Source: Sphingomonadales bacterium (GTDB lineage: Bacteria > Pseudomonadota > Alphaproteobacteria > SMXS01). From it: a DNA stretch of 58,063 bases. Every line of letters begins with the position of its first letter. Within the stretch, counting starts at the first letter, position 1. Under the pieces are notes generated by a model. That model had not been told where the DNA came from. It made no database searches and saw only the letters and a list, made by a program, of their open reading frames with translations. A program made the translations under genes and the position numbers. Location of the stretch: contig JALHLV010000022.1 in assembly GCA_022844405.1 (NCBI GenBank), positions 1 through 58,063 on the forward strand, in the 5' to 3' direction. This document shows positions 45,110 to 54,861 of the stretch, piece by piece.

Positions 45110-46789
45110 CTAGCGTGCGTGGCCCATAATCTGGTCGCCATCTACAAGCTCGATGCCTAGCTCGCAGGCCGTCTCGATCGCGGCGGGGGTGAAGGCAGAG
45201 CTTATCATCAACATAGCGCGATCGGCTCCGCGCAATCGGCGCGCGCCTTCGAGTTCTCGCACGACATCAGGGCCGATCTTCGCTTCCCAGTGTTTGCACT
45301 GAATCACCCATTTCACGGGCGGGGTCGAGCCCTTGAAGCCTACGATATCGACGCCGCGATCGACCGAGGCGCGAGCGACTTCATCGAATCCCGCTTTCGA
45401 TAGCCAACCAGTACAATGCAACTCGAATTCCAGCCAATTCAGCTCGGTGAGCGCCTTGCCCTTCGACGGAATCACGTCGAACAACGCCTGTGAAATGGAA
45501 CGACTACGATACACCCGCTCAACGTCAGCGCCCGCAACTGACGACCCGCGCACCCATGTATGGCCCTCAGGCGGCCGCTTCTTGAACTCGGAAGCAAGCG
45601 TAAGTTGCTTTACTGATACTGACTGCCCTGCCGGAAGCTTGCGGTAATGTTCCGAGCGCCAATGGGCTGCTCTGGCGACAAACGAACCGCTCCGCTCTGC
45701 CTGCGCAACCAGATCGCGTCCACCGACATAGCGGATACGAGGCAGATAAACTACGCGCCGTTCGACTTTGCCGCTCCGGGTGGGCGTCGACATCACGCGT
45801 GGTGGACCGAGAACTCTTTGCCTTTCCTCGATAATCCAGAAATCGCGAAGCGCGGAGGCGCCCATGAGGGCCAGGATGGCGGTGACATCATCGAAGCCTG
45901 CAGCACGACCATCGGGTCCGCATCCTGTCGAGGGAACGACCCATTTCTGCGCCGATGGGAAATAGTAGATCGGAAGCACACGACCAGCCTGATCCAGAGC
46001 CTCCATCATGACAAAGCCGGGCGTAAGTTCTTCAAAGGCCAGGAACGTGAACGGCGGAAAGTTGATCTCGACAAATGCACCGGGCGGGATCGATCCCGTT
46101 CGCAGGATATCTGCTTCCTGCAGGATGGATCGCGTTAGTGCGCGCAGATCGGCAGTCGATCGCTGAAACCCCGCCATAGTTCTGAGATCATAAACATAGC
46201 CCGTACCCAAGCGTTCGCGCCGACCATTGGGCCGATCGATGTGAATTGGGTGGGTCAACTTCCGGGTCCAGAACGCCCAGATCGATTGAGAATCCAGATC
46301 GCTGTATTCTGAAGCCGGTGCGTTTTGAGGCGAGGTGCGCATCCGCGGATCCAAGACCCAGAGGGCTAGTATCGACCGCAAAGCGGCGCCAACGGGCTCA
46401 TCAGTCTCGAAGTGTGCGTCCATGTAGAGGTGGAATTTCAGAGCATTCGGGTGGACGGGTCCCAACACATGATTCAATGCGCCGCTAATGAAAATGCGCG
46501 CAAACTCGAACGGCGAGACTTCAAAGTGCTCCTTGCCTGGTCCATGGACGAAAGCCAACAACGCTTCGCCACCCAGGGTCGTTGGCTGGGCGTCGGCTGG
46601 CAGGCTTGTGAAAGCCTCTACCGATTTCGGAAGATCCGAGGCTACGGCCTCGTAAGACGCTTCGTAGAGCTTGCGCTTTGGGACGTGCTTGATGCGGTCA
46701 AGGACATGCGCGCTTTCATCCGAGTGATACTTGCCAACCAGTTCCCAGAATCGCTCGAGGGAAGCGCGAGTTTGTTCGGGGTTTGTCAT
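45110..46789 (-). CDS. Mrr-like restriction endonuclease domain protein
   Basis: 559 aa. The C-terminal ~110 residues are a restriction-endonuclease-like Mrr_cat domain: LNWLEFELHCTGWL, VDRGVDIVGF (Asp about 481) and WVIQCKHWEAK (QxK, Gln497/Lys499), followed by AMLMISSAFTPAAIETA. The N-terminal 400 residues are not recognised and may be a recognition or sensor module. The start overlaps the preceding gene by four bases (ATGA), so it acts with the 396-aa protein. Possibly a type IV (modification-dependent) restriction or defence effector. Confidence 0.85.
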   Translation of the reverse strand: MTNPEQTRASLERFWELVGKYHSDESAHVLDRIKHVPKRKLYEASYEAVASDLPKSVEAFTSLPADAQPTTLGGEALLAFVHGPGKEHFEVSPFEFARIFISGALNHVLGPVHPNALKFHLYMDAHFETDEPVGAALRSILALWVLDPRMRTSPQNAPASEYSDLDSQSIWAFWTRKLTHPIHIDRPNGRRERLGTGYVYDLRTMAGFQRSTADLRALTRSILQEADILRTGSIPPGAFVEINFPPFTFLAFEELTPGFVMMEALDQAGRVLPIYYFPSAQKWVVPSTGCGPDGRAAGFDDVTAILALMGASALRDFWIIEERQRVLGPPRVMSTPTRSGKVERRVVYLPRIRYVGGRDLVAQAERSGSFVARAAHWRSEHYRKLPAGQSVSVKQLTLASEFKKRPPEGHTWVRGSSVAGADVERVYRSRSISQALFDVIPSKGKALTELNWLEFELHCTGWLSKAGFDEVARASVDRGVDIVGFKGSTPPVKWVIQCKHWEAKIGPDVVRELEGARRLRGADRAMLMISSAFTPAAIETACELGIELVDGDQIMGHAR

Positions 46790-47976
46790 TGTTTGCCGTC
46801 GGAGTAGGATGGCTGCTGTTCAAAAAGCCATAACGGTAGCTCCGAGGATTTCCGGTTGCCGCGAACTAACGGAGCGAACCAGTCGGGGCGCTGGGGCGCC
46901 AGTATTTGCACCACGCTTCCTTCCGACACCGTCTGGTCCCGATAGTACTGCGCGAACATCCGGCTCAGAGTGCCGATCATTTCGAAGCCTTCGTTGTGTC
47001 GTTCAGCAGGCGCAAACTCAAAATCGATCGAGAGGAGACGGTCGTCTTGTACAACGGGCTGTGCCTCCGCCCCCTCCCAGCTCCCATACTGAATTAGGAT
47101 CAGGGCAGTCTGACGGTCCGCCTCATCTGTCACCTCGACACCGTCGCATAGAACTTGGGTTGATCTTATCGTGACCTTGACTGTTCCATCGCTTTGGATG
47201 GGGCCGGTCTTCTCTTGATCCATTATCATCCGGAGTCGCAGCGGTAGCCGCGCGCCGACTGTTCGATCGCCAAGTTGAGCCATCTCGTTCGCTTGCATGG
47301 CTGCTGCCAAATCGATGTCGAGGTTACCCGCTTCGTCAATAAAGCGATGCGGCGACACCAGCGTCCAAATGGACCAAAGTGACCAGTAGATGGCTATCTT
47401 TAGCTCCGCGCCGGTTGCCTCCGCATAAGCCTGCAGCTTTTTGTAGTATGTCGAGTTGAAGACGCGACGGCGTTGTCGAGCTGGATTGGACTCGTGCACA
47501 TTCTTGACTTCGACTAGCCAGTGAGCTCCGTCTGGCAACACGATCCGGAAATCTGGCGCGATCATGTCGATTGTCGAGTGGAGCCGGCCAGCGTCTTCCG
47601 CCTTGATAAGCATGTAGCGTCCGAGGCTTACGACCAGACTTTCAAACATCGCCTCTATGCGCTGTCCGTGTACCAGCGTCGGATCCGACAACGCGTGTTG
47701 AAGCGACTCTCCGACCGACCTCTGGAAGTCCTCTAGGGTCTTTACCTCGCGCAGCGAGACCTTCTGGTCCGCGCCATAGCGCGCATACTGTGCGAACAGA
47801 TCGAATGGTTTTGCGATGTTGGCCCCCCTAGCTGAGAGCAAGTCTATTCCAGCACGACCTTCTGACCAAGCTACTATCGATCCGTAGTCGGTCGCCACCG
47901 ATCGACCTGAGGCCGGTGTTAGGCGTGAAATAGGCGCCAAGGTCTTCGGCCCAGCTCGCACGCGCACAGCTCTCAT
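46786..47976 (-). CDS. Nuclease-fold protein (PDx..ExK), partner of the Mrr-like protein
   Basis: 396 aa. Centre has APDFRIVLPDG followed by WLVEVKNVH: Asp142, Glu156 and Lys158 form a plausible PD-(D/E)xK site. The rest is unrecognised, with a beta-rich C-terminus (VLCDGVEVTDEADRQTALIL). It is first in a two-gene operon with the Mrr-like gene and divergent from parB. Two nuclease folds in one operon suggest a heteromeric restriction or defence enzyme. Confidence 0.72.
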   Translation of the reverse strand: MRAVRVRAGPKTLAPISRLTPASGRSVATDYGSIVAWSEGRAGIDLLSARGANIAKPFDLFAQYARYGADQKVSLREVKTLEDFQRSVGESLQHALSDPTLVHGQRIEAMFESLVVSLGRYMLIKAEDAGRLHSTIDMIAPDFRIVLPDGAHWLVEVKNVHESNPARQRRRVFNSTYYKKLQAYAEATGAELKIAIYWSLWSIWTLVSPHRFIDEAGNLDIDLAAAMQANEMAQLGDRTVGARLPLRLRMIMDQEKTGPIQSDGTVKVTIRSTQVLCDGVEVTDEADRQTALILIQYGSWEGAEAQPVVQDDRLLSIDFEFAPAERHNEGFEMIGTLSRMFAQYYRDQTVSEGSVVQILAPQRPDWFAPLVRGNRKSSELPLWLFEQQPSYSDGKQ

Positions 47977-48115
47977 CGCCTGTCACGCTCGCCGTTCAAG
48001 GGACGCTACGCTCTTCGCCCTTGAGCATCGAGCTCTTACGACAGGCGCTTTCGCTTCCTGTCGCGCATGCGACCCGGTTCGCATTCTGCAACCGCGAACA
48101 TCTTGGGAGCAAATA

Positions 48116-50047
48116 ATGCCTATCCAAAAATCCTCAATGCAGTTCGTCGCGCTGAACAAGCTCATCATTTCGCCGCGCAATGTGCGTCGCAAGGATCGGA
48201 AATCCGATATCGAGACCCTGTCGGCTTCCATTGCGTCTCGCGGTCTCCTCCAGAACCTGTGCGTTGTTCTTGTTGAAGACGGCCGTTACGAGGTCGTTGC
48301 TGGCGGTCGCAGACTCGGCGCACTCAAGCTTCTGGCGAAGAAGGGCGTCATCCCCAAGGACTGGCCGGTGCCCTGCAATGTTGTCGAGCGAGAAGCAGGG
48401 AAGGAGGTCTCGCTGACTGAAAACGTTCACCGCGTTGCTATGGATGCGATGGACGAAGTTGATGCGTTTGCCGCGCTCGTTTCCGAAGGCTCGACGCCAG
48501 ATGAGGTCGCACACCGGTTCGGTGTCACGCGCCGCCACGTCGACCAACGCCTCGCACTCTCGGGATTGTCTCCAAGGATCAAAGCCGCGTGGAAGCGCGG
48601 CGACGTCACATTGGACGCCGCGAAGGCGTTCTGTGTGGTTGATGATCACAGCAAACAGGATGCGGTTTTCCGCAGCCTTGGCCGGCCGGTCACGAACCCG
48701 TCCTCCGTAAGGGCCCGTCTGATGGATGGACGTGTCCGCGCATCTGATCGTCTCGCCGTCTTTGTAGGGCTGGATGCGTACGAAGCCGCCGGCGGCATGC
48801 TGCTGCGCGATCTCTTCGACGTCGAGGCAGTCTTTGTCGAGGATCCCGCGCTACTTGCGCAGCTGGCCGAGAGCAAACTGAACGGGTCGCGGGAAGTCTG
48901 GTTGCTGCAAGGGTGGAGCTGGGTAGAGTGCAACTTAGGCGGTGGGCGCCATCATGGCATCTCATCGACGCGCTTCTATCCGGAATGGCGTGATCCGACG
49001 TCCGAAGAGCAAGCTGAGCTCGACGCCCTTAAAGCAAAAATCGAGGTGCTCGACGCTGAGCTCGAAAGCAACAGTCAGGAGGATGACGATCGATGGTCCG
49101 CGCGAGACGATCTCGAAGCGGCCTATGAGACGATTCGCCAAGCCGGACGTGTCTGGACGCCCGAGCAAAGAGACATCGCCGGCGTCATGCTCGGTGTCGA
49201 TCACGACGGCGAGCTCGCCGTAACCGAGGGTCTAGTCAAGGTTGGCGATCAGAAGCAGGCGGATGCCTACCTCAGGAAATGCCGGGCAGGGGAGGATTCG
49301 ACCGATGAAAGGTATGAAGTCGAGAACCCTGAACAGCGTACCAGCGCGCTGCCGAAGGCCGTCAACCGCGACCTGACCTTGGTGCGTACCCGGGCGATCC
49401 GTTTAGCCCTGTCGGGTGACCTAGATGTCGCGCTGGCCGTATGCGTTGCTACGCTGATGCGGCGTAGCCTGCAGATCGGAGAGATGACTGGCGTCGCATT
49501 GTCAGCTCAAATGCGCGATGTCGATGATCACACAGCTCTCGTGGAAGCGCGTGCGGAGATCGAAGGCCGCCTCCCGACAGATGAGATTGAGCTTTTGGAA
49601 TGGGCGCTTGACCTTTCGCGTGAGCCTCTACTTGCAGTCTTGGCCGTACTGGTTGCGGGCGCGATTGATCTGACCCACGAGGACACATCACCCGCCGATC
49701 AGAGCAAGCAGGGCATAGGTGACCTGCTTGCTCAGCGCCTGGACATCGACATGACGCGATTCTGGAAGCCTGATCTCGCCTTCTGGGTTCGACTGCCGAA
49801 ATCCGCACTGATGCACGCGTTCGCGGAGTCGCCCGGAACCGAGAAGCGGAGCGTTCGCGCGCGGGAAGATTTGATCAAGGCTCATGCGAAGCTTCGCAAA
49901 GACGAGCTCGCGGCTAAGGTCTCGGTCGAGTACGAGGGGGCCGCGTATCTGCCAGATATTTTGGTTACGCCCGTTGCCGCTGGAGGCCTCGCGGTTACAG
50001 CGGAAGGCGTTGCAGCGGCCTCGCTACCCGCTGTCGCTGCAGAGTGA
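48116..50047 (+). CDS. parB: ParB/RepB-family partition protein (ICE/plasmid type)
   Basis: 643 aa. The N-terminal ParB/Srx fold has the box GRYEVVAGGRRLGALK and ENVHRVAMDAMDEVDAF, then a HTH (TPDEVAHRFGVTRRHVDQRLAL, SGLSPRIKAAWKRGDVT). The long C-terminal region (about residues 230-643) is characteristic of the large plasmid ParB-like proteins. ATG 48116 is preceded by GGGAGC. No parA is in the window. It suggests that the element can exist extrachromosomally or regulate itself, with CTP-dependent DNA clamping known for ParB. Confidence 0.88.
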   Translation: MPIQKSSMQFVALNKLIISPRNVRRKDRKSDIETLSASIASRGLLQNLCVVLVEDGRYEVVAGGRRLGALKLLAKKGVIPKDWPVPCNVVEREAGKEVSLTENVHRVAMDAMDEVDAFAALVSEGSTPDEVAHRFGVTRRHVDQRLALSGLSPRIKAAWKRGDVTLDAAKAFCVVDDHSKQDAVFRSLGRPVTNPSSVRARLMDGRVRASDRLAVFVGLDAYEAAGGMLLRDLFDVEAVFVEDPALLAQLAESKLNGSREVWLLQGWSWVECNLGGGRHHGISSTRFYPEWRDPTSEEQAELDALKAKIEVLDAELESNSQEDDDRWSARDDLEAAYETIRQAGRVWTPEQRDIAGVMLGVDHDGELAVTEGLVKVGDQKQADAYLRKCRAGEDSTDERYEVENPEQRTSALPKAVNRDLTLVRTRAIRLALSGDLDVALAVCVATLMRRSLQIGEMTGVALSAQMRDVDDHTALVEARAEIEGRLPTDEIELLEWALDLSREPLLAVLAVLVAGAIDLTHEDTSPADQSKQGIGDLLAQRLDIDMTRFWKPDLAFWVRLPKSALMHAFAESPGTEKRSVRAREDLIKAHAKLRKDELAAKVSVEYEGAAYLPDILVTPVAAGGLAVTAEGVAAASLPAVAAE

Positions 50048-50055
50048 GTGAACGA

Positions 50056-50090
50056 GAGATCCCACGCGGGACTGCCTTGCGTGGGATCTC
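50056..50090. terminator. Strong bidirectional hairpin after parB
   Basis: A perfect 12-bp stem (GAGATCCCACGC and its complement) with an 11-base loop lies 8 bases after the parB stop and covers the stop of the convergent 158-aa gene. It is followed by ATTGCTCC, which is only weakly T-rich. Likely a shared terminator. Confidence 0.7.
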
Positions 50091-50565
50091 ATTGCTCCTC
50101 ATCCCAATGATTTTCTTCATCGGTGAAATAGGGATGTCCACCCGAAAGCTCGCGCACGGCCTCTGCCATCTGATCGGGGTCGTGAAGGTAATATTCCTTT
50201 CCCCAATGTTCGCTCACCCCGCTGTCGAACTGATCGTCGCTGCCGGGGTGCTTGATGAAGGTCTTCGCAAGATCGCGAGTTCGAGCATCAAGGTACCGAG
50301 TTACATCCCACAACTCCCCTTCTGGACCTGCTGCGAGCGAATGAGCGATGAAGCCAATTCCGCCCGCGAATGGCGACACAAGCCAACCTCGAACACGTGT
50401 CCAGGCGGGATGGTCTGCGACCCATCTTTCGACGTTGGAGTGGCAGTACGATGGCTTCAAATGATGCTTCTCGAATTCGAGGTCGGGGCGATCGAACGGA
50501 ACGTCCCACACAGGGTCAGATATCAATCCTCGGAGATGCTCGAAGAACGCCCGATCGTAGACCAA
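50089..50565 (-). CDS. Uncharacterised small protein with Cys-His-Asp pattern
   Basis: 158 aa from TTG 50565, chosen because AGGAG lies six bases upstream. Residues SYCHSNVERWV (Cys41, Asn44), FIAHSLA (His75) and GELWDVT (Asp87) form a Cys-His-Asp order typical of papain-like or transglutaminase-like hydrolases, but no named family was recognised. The tail is acidic. It converges on parB and lies upstream of no obvious partner. Confidence 0.6.
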   Translation of the reverse strand: MVYDRAFFEHLRGLISDPVWDVPFDRPDLEFEKHHLKPSYCHSNVERWVADHPAWTRVRGWLVSPFAGGIGFIAHSLAAGPEGELWDVTRYLDARTRDLAKTFIKHPGSDDQFDSGVSEHWGKEYYLHDPDQMAEAVRELSGGHPYFTDEENHWDEEQ

Positions 50566-50614
50566 TAGAATCTCCTACCAGCATGCCGCGGAGTAGCGTC
50601 CACGTTGCACCTGT

Positions 50615-53600
50615 TCAATTTCCATCTTCTTCGGCTGCTTCAGCGGCCGCGATCTCTCTGGCTGCATCCCGGATCGCATCGATTGATCGTCCCTTTGCCC
50701 GGCACCAGGCGAAGAGTTGCTCTCGCGGTCCAGGAACGAGCTTGGTCGCCAGAAGCGCGGCCCAGTACGGCCACATGCCTTCCCGCTCATTAGTCATGAG
50801 GGCCGCGATGATGATTCCGGTAGCAGCTTCGACGCGCCCGTCCCGCGCAAGTGCGGTAGCCCATATCGTGTTGAGGAAGTTGGCCGCGAGCGCAGTGTGG
50901 GAAAGAGCGTCGGCTGTTTCGTGGCCCATGTATCGGCAGACGGCTGATAACCACAGCAATCTGGACGTGTCGTCCGATCTGTAGACCTTCAGAAGGGTCG
51001 CGAAGTCGAACACCACGACGCCATGTCGTAGGGCCGCGAGTTGGCGCAGCGCTCGAACGTACTCATCGAAAGGCATCGTCTTTGCGTCAAGCGCGACCAT
51101 TAGAACGGCTTGCAGCCACACGCCTTTGGTCTTGAAGAGTTGCGTGGAGAGTTGGCGGAAAGCCATGTCATCGCTCAGCAACAGCCGTGATTCTCCCGCC
51201 AGGATCGCAGGTGCAATGACATCCGAGCCCGGAGATTCGATCAGGGCCTCAGCGATCTCGGGCAGATTGTCTGGCATCGAGACCGCCGCAACGTCGCAGT
51301 GGGCTTCGATGTCCGCGAGGATTGCAGTGAATGTCTCGGCGGCGCGCCTCCGGTCATCCTGACTGATCTCCTCGCGATAGAACTGACCATCGCGATAAGA
51401 GGCAGACATGGACTGTCCAGCCCGGTCGGGCTTCTGCAGAGCTATGAGCTCGCGCAAGTCATCCAGCTCGGAACTCGGCACGCTTAGCGGCCCCAAGACT
51501 TCCTTCAGGAGCGGAAGAAGTCCGAGCTGGGCGGCGCGCCAGGCGGTAAAGCCGTCGAGGACTGCTCCCTTGCCCCCATTGGCGCGGATCGCCGCGATCG
51601 CCGCTCTCAGTTGCGCGGTTGAGCCCGAGTGCGTGCGAACGTCGTGTCCGCGCGAGGCCACAAAGTCGGCAAAACCAACAGCGCCGGCCCTGTGATTGGC
51701 GGCGAGGAAGGCAAGAGGGAAGGGGTTCTTAAGGTAGGTCTCGATCAGCTTCTCGTCGGCCTTACCCTTGCGCCGGATTTGTTCGAACACCTTCGACAGG
51801 TCGCCATCACCGACGTGGATGCGAACGACGCTTTTGACCGATGGAAATCTTGTTTCGATGTTTTCGAGCAGATCTTTGCCCGCCCGGAACCAAGGCGGCA
51901 AAATCGTCTCGATAGTCCAGGTCTTCTCAACGCCGAAGTTCGCCGTGTGAGTGAAGGACTCGCCGGCCTTCTTCCCCATCGCGGCTTGCACAAGCGGGTG
52001 ATCAATCGGGATGGGCTGCGCCCAGGGGAGATGCCGCGACTCGCCGACAATCCCCTCCAAACGGCCGCCTTCGCCGTCCACCATCTCGACCCATAGTCCG
52101 TTGGCCAAGGTATCAGGAAGACCCTCGAAGACGTCTTGGGCAGGTTCGATGATCAACCCAGCATACTTTTGCGCGACATCCGGGTTCTCTGGCGCGTTTC
52201 GAAGAGCGTCATATCCGATCATGATGGCGCGCTTGCCCAGGCCGCGCTCATTCAGAATCTGGGCAAACCGGACCCGGTCCCCAGGCAGCCCTGGAGTCGA
52301 ATCGATCGAAAGATCGCTTAGGAACGCGTCGAGCTCGGCGTATCGTCCGCTGCGTACGAGCGCGATGACCAGAGGCAGCGCGAAAGCCACTTCGCGCTGT
52401 TGAGCAAATGCGGAGGTAAGCAGGGGAATAGCCGCGCCGACATCGCCTCGGTTTAGTTCGACGATGCCAGCCGCGCGCTGATAAAAGGGCTTGGCCTTGA
52501 GGGCGTCGGGCAGGCTTGCGAAGAAATGCTCGGCGCGGACCCTGACAGGATAGTCGTTTAGCAGCGCATTTGCGAGCAAGCGCAGCTCAGGCGTGTCGAC
52601 TGTGAAGTCGAGATGGGCGAAGAACATGTCGGCGATCGTGCGCCAGTCCCCAAACGCAAACGCCTCATGAGCGACAGCATATCGGGCCGCGAAGCCATCA
52701 TCCTTCGATTCGATGCCGGCTCGCGCAGACTCGTAGCATGTCTGTGCAAGACCCATCAGACCATTGCGGCGGGAGCACTGGGCGAGCAATGCCAAAGCGC
52801 GCGGGTCGCCATCGGCCTCTGCGATGCCGCTCTTCAAGATCTCCGGCCGATCTGACGGCGCCGCCAGATTTGCGGTTGCGACAGCCCGTGCCGCCTTGAC
52901 TATGGTCCTCTCACCTTCCGGGAAAAGCGAGAGGTGTGTCGTGACAAGCTCAACGAGTTCGGCCCATGCGTCCTTCCGCATGAGAACGTGAAAGCGCATC
53001 ATCGACGTGTCGCGCGTAACAGGCAGCTGACCGAGGAGCGTCTCTGCCTCTGTCTCTCGGCCTGCCTCGAGAAGCGTCGCGGTAGTCTTCTCTTTCAACT
53101 GCTCGTCATCTGGGAAGGCCACTATGGCCTCCTGCCCAACGATCACGGCGCGGTCTTTCTCACCGAGCAGGCGCAGGACCACCATCAAGTTCGCGGGGAT
53201 TGCCACAGCGTCATGGCGCAAGCGCGTGGCTGAGGCCTTCATGGCTTGCCAGCGTTCATCCAAAATCGCCGCCGCCTGATTCAGGTCCGCTCGCTCGTCG
53301 GCCGTCAGACGATACCCAAACCTGGACGCCTTCGCCCCAATCACGCGAGCGGCCAGAGCGTGAGCGTATTGCTCCGCGATCTGGATGTTGTCCGGGTGCG
53401 CTGCGCGTGCCTTGATCGCTTGCGCGATCCAAAGTTCTTCTTCCTGCCTTTGAACGTGAAGTCGGGCGACGGCGAGGGCGACCGCGGGGGAGCCGCGCAC
53501 GGCTTCGGGCACGACAGCGGTCGGATCGGTGAATGACGGATCCTGCGCCATGCCTTGGATGAAATAGCAGGCGAGTAGAGCGTTGTCGGGTTGTTCGCCG

Positions 53601-54508
53601 AGCATCTTCTCAGCGAATGGGCGCAGTGCGGCCCAGTCGTTGTTTATCAGAAGACCGAGCGCCTTGTCTGCAACGGCCTTGGGGTTGAGTGGGTCGTGTT
53701 CGTAGGCGGCGATAAAACCCGCAGCGGCGGTCGCGTCGTCGCCGAGAGCGAAGTGGCAGGCGGCAATGTTGGCGTCGATCCGGAAGCGGATCCGACCAGA
53801 CGCGGTCGGGAACTGAGAGATCCTGAGCGTGCTGAAAAAATCCAACGCCATCTGTGGCGCTGTCTCAATTTTCTGCGCGTAGTTGGTGATCTGGCGATCG
53901 ATCTCGGATTCGGCGTTCGCAGCCGCGTCCGCGGGATCAGCTTGTACCGTCCGGCCGATCGCCTCGATCGCTTCCCGGGTCCGCGCAGACAGCTCGATGA
54001 GTGTGTTGACTTTCTCGACGACGATGTCGCCATGGGACGTATGCGTCGGATCGAATGCCTTGCGCGCCTCGGGGTGACGCTGGATACGATTCTGCATCGT
54101 TCCCCAGCCCCATATGCGGATGGTGAGGGGTTTCGCTCGTCCAGCGCTGAGTTCCTGGGAAAGCTGAAGCGCGATTGCCTGGAGGTCCGGGTCGTCGTCG
54201 GCCGTCGTGCAGATGATGTACTCAGACAGAAGCGGCTTGAACGTGAGCGCTTTCTTCACCTCGGCGCGGAGGCTGGCTTCGGACAGCTCCTTTCCGATCA
54301 TCATCTGCTTGCATTGGACACCGACCACGCGATTTGGGTCGCCATTCCGGATCCCGAAAAGATCGACCCCGTACTGGTTTTTACCGCGGCGTCCGTAGAG
54401 CTGAACGTTCGGGTCATCGAGCTCGCAGGACCACAGCACCCTACTCGCCCGCTCGAACGCTTGCTCGTCGGCCGGTCGATCAATCTGGATAGCTGGCAGT
54501 TCCGACAT
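50615..54508 (-). CDS. Nuclease-fold TPR protein (Cap4/Mrr-like N-terminus)
   Basis: 1297 aa. The N-terminus has FERASRVLW, then LYGRRGKNQYGVDLFG (Asp49) and VGVQCKQM (Gln65, Lys67), matching the restriction-endonuclease-like domain seen in Cap4-type effectors. Residues about 180-760 are tetratricopeptide-like repeats (e.g. ARLHVQRQEEELWIAQAIKA, then AHPDNIQIAEQYA). The C-terminal third (KGAVLDGFTAWRAAQLGLL) is unrecognised. It is a single gene with no upstream partner on the minus strand. A defence role is plausible; ring and cyclase genes of CBASS are absent. Confidence 0.75.
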   Translation of the reverse strand: MSELPAIQIDRPADEQAFERASRVLWSCELDDPNVQLYGRRGKNQYGVDLFGIRNGDPNRVVGVQCKQMMIGKELSEASLRAEVKKALTFKPLLSEYIICTTADDDPDLQAIALQLSQELSAGRAKPLTIRIWGWGTMQNRIQRHPEARKAFDPTHTSHGDIVVEKVNTLIELSARTREAIEAIGRTVQADPADAAANAESEIDRQITNYAQKIETAPQMALDFFSTLRISQFPTASGRIRFRIDANIAACHFALGDDATAAAGFIAAYEHDPLNPKAVADKALGLLINNDWAALRPFAEKMLGEQPDNALLACYFIQGMAQDPSFTDPTAVVPEAVRGSPAVALAVARLHVQRQEEELWIAQAIKARAAHPDNIQIAEQYAHALAARVIGAKASRFGYRLTADERADLNQAAAILDERWQAMKASATRLRHDAVAIPANLMVVLRLLGEKDRAVIVGQEAIVAFPDDEQLKEKTTATLLEAGRETEAETLLGQLPVTRDTSMMRFHVLMRKDAWAELVELVTTHLSLFPEGERTIVKAARAVATANLAAPSDRPEILKSGIAEADGDPRALALLAQCSRRNGLMGLAQTCYESARAGIESKDDGFAARYAVAHEAFAFGDWRTIADMFFAHLDFTVDTPELRLLANALLNDYPVRVRAEHFFASLPDALKAKPFYQRAAGIVELNRGDVGAAIPLLTSAFAQQREVAFALPLVIALVRSGRYAELDAFLSDLSIDSTPGLPGDRVRFAQILNERGLGKRAIMIGYDALRNAPENPDVAQKYAGLIIEPAQDVFEGLPDTLANGLWVEMVDGEGGRLEGIVGESRHLPWAQPIPIDHPLVQAAMGKKAGESFTHTANFGVEKTWTIETILPPWFRAGKDLLENIETRFPSVKSVVRIHVGDGDLSKVFEQIRRKGKADEKLIETYLKNPFPLAFLAANHRAGAVGFADFVASRGHDVRTHSGSTAQLRAAIAAIRANGGKGAVLDGFTAWRAAQLGLLPLLKEVLGPLSVPSSELDDLRELIALQKPDRAGQSMSASYRDGQFYREEISQDDRRRAAETFTAILADIEAHCDVAAVSMPDNLPEIAEALIESPGSDVIAPAILAGESRLLLSDDMAFRQLSTQLFKTKGVWLQAVLMVALDAKTMPFDEYVRALRQLAALRHGVVVFDFATLLKVYRSDDTSRLLWLSAVCRYMGHETADALSHTALAANFLNTIWATALARDGRVEAATGIIIAALMTNEREGMWPYWAALLATKLVPGPREQLFAWCRAKGRSIDAIRDAAREIAAAEAAEEDGN

Positions 54509-54861
54509 GCATCACCGATACGCCTCAACCTGTGATTTTGGCCCGAGTCTATGCAGCTGTTCAATTGGCGGTAGCGCGCTCGGATCGAGCCCAGCCGGCC
54601 TTTCAACGCGTTTCGGGATGACGCGCCGTCATGCCTACCTGCTACCCCTGAGGTGCAACCGCCGGCTTCACGTCTGCTTTTGACGCCCATCACGCGGCCG
54701 GCGCATGCCCGCTCAAGGGGCCGAGGCTTCGGGCTTCGCCCTGCAGGCCGCACCAACCCCTTGCGCGGTCACCGCTGCGCTTGCTTTCCGGCCGCTCCTG
54801 AGGGGCGTCGCAGACGCGACCCCGGCGGGGCTGATCTCGCGGGAGAGCAAGGAAGACCTAG
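54509..54861. other. Intergenic region between TPR-nuclease gene and ssb
   Basis: 353 bases without a supportable gene. A short open frame at 54705-54902 has no ribosome site and low-complexity content. The only clear signal is AAGGAAG seven bases before the ssb ATG. No promoter hexamers or long inverted repeats stood out. Near a relaxase and ssb such a gap could hold oriT, but I see no nic-like motif. Confidence 0.4.

Noticed and set aside
50615-54508. CBASS system (Cap4-like nuclease)
   Set aside because: No CD-NTase or SAVED domain is present in or next to the gene; only the nuclease fold resembles Cap4.
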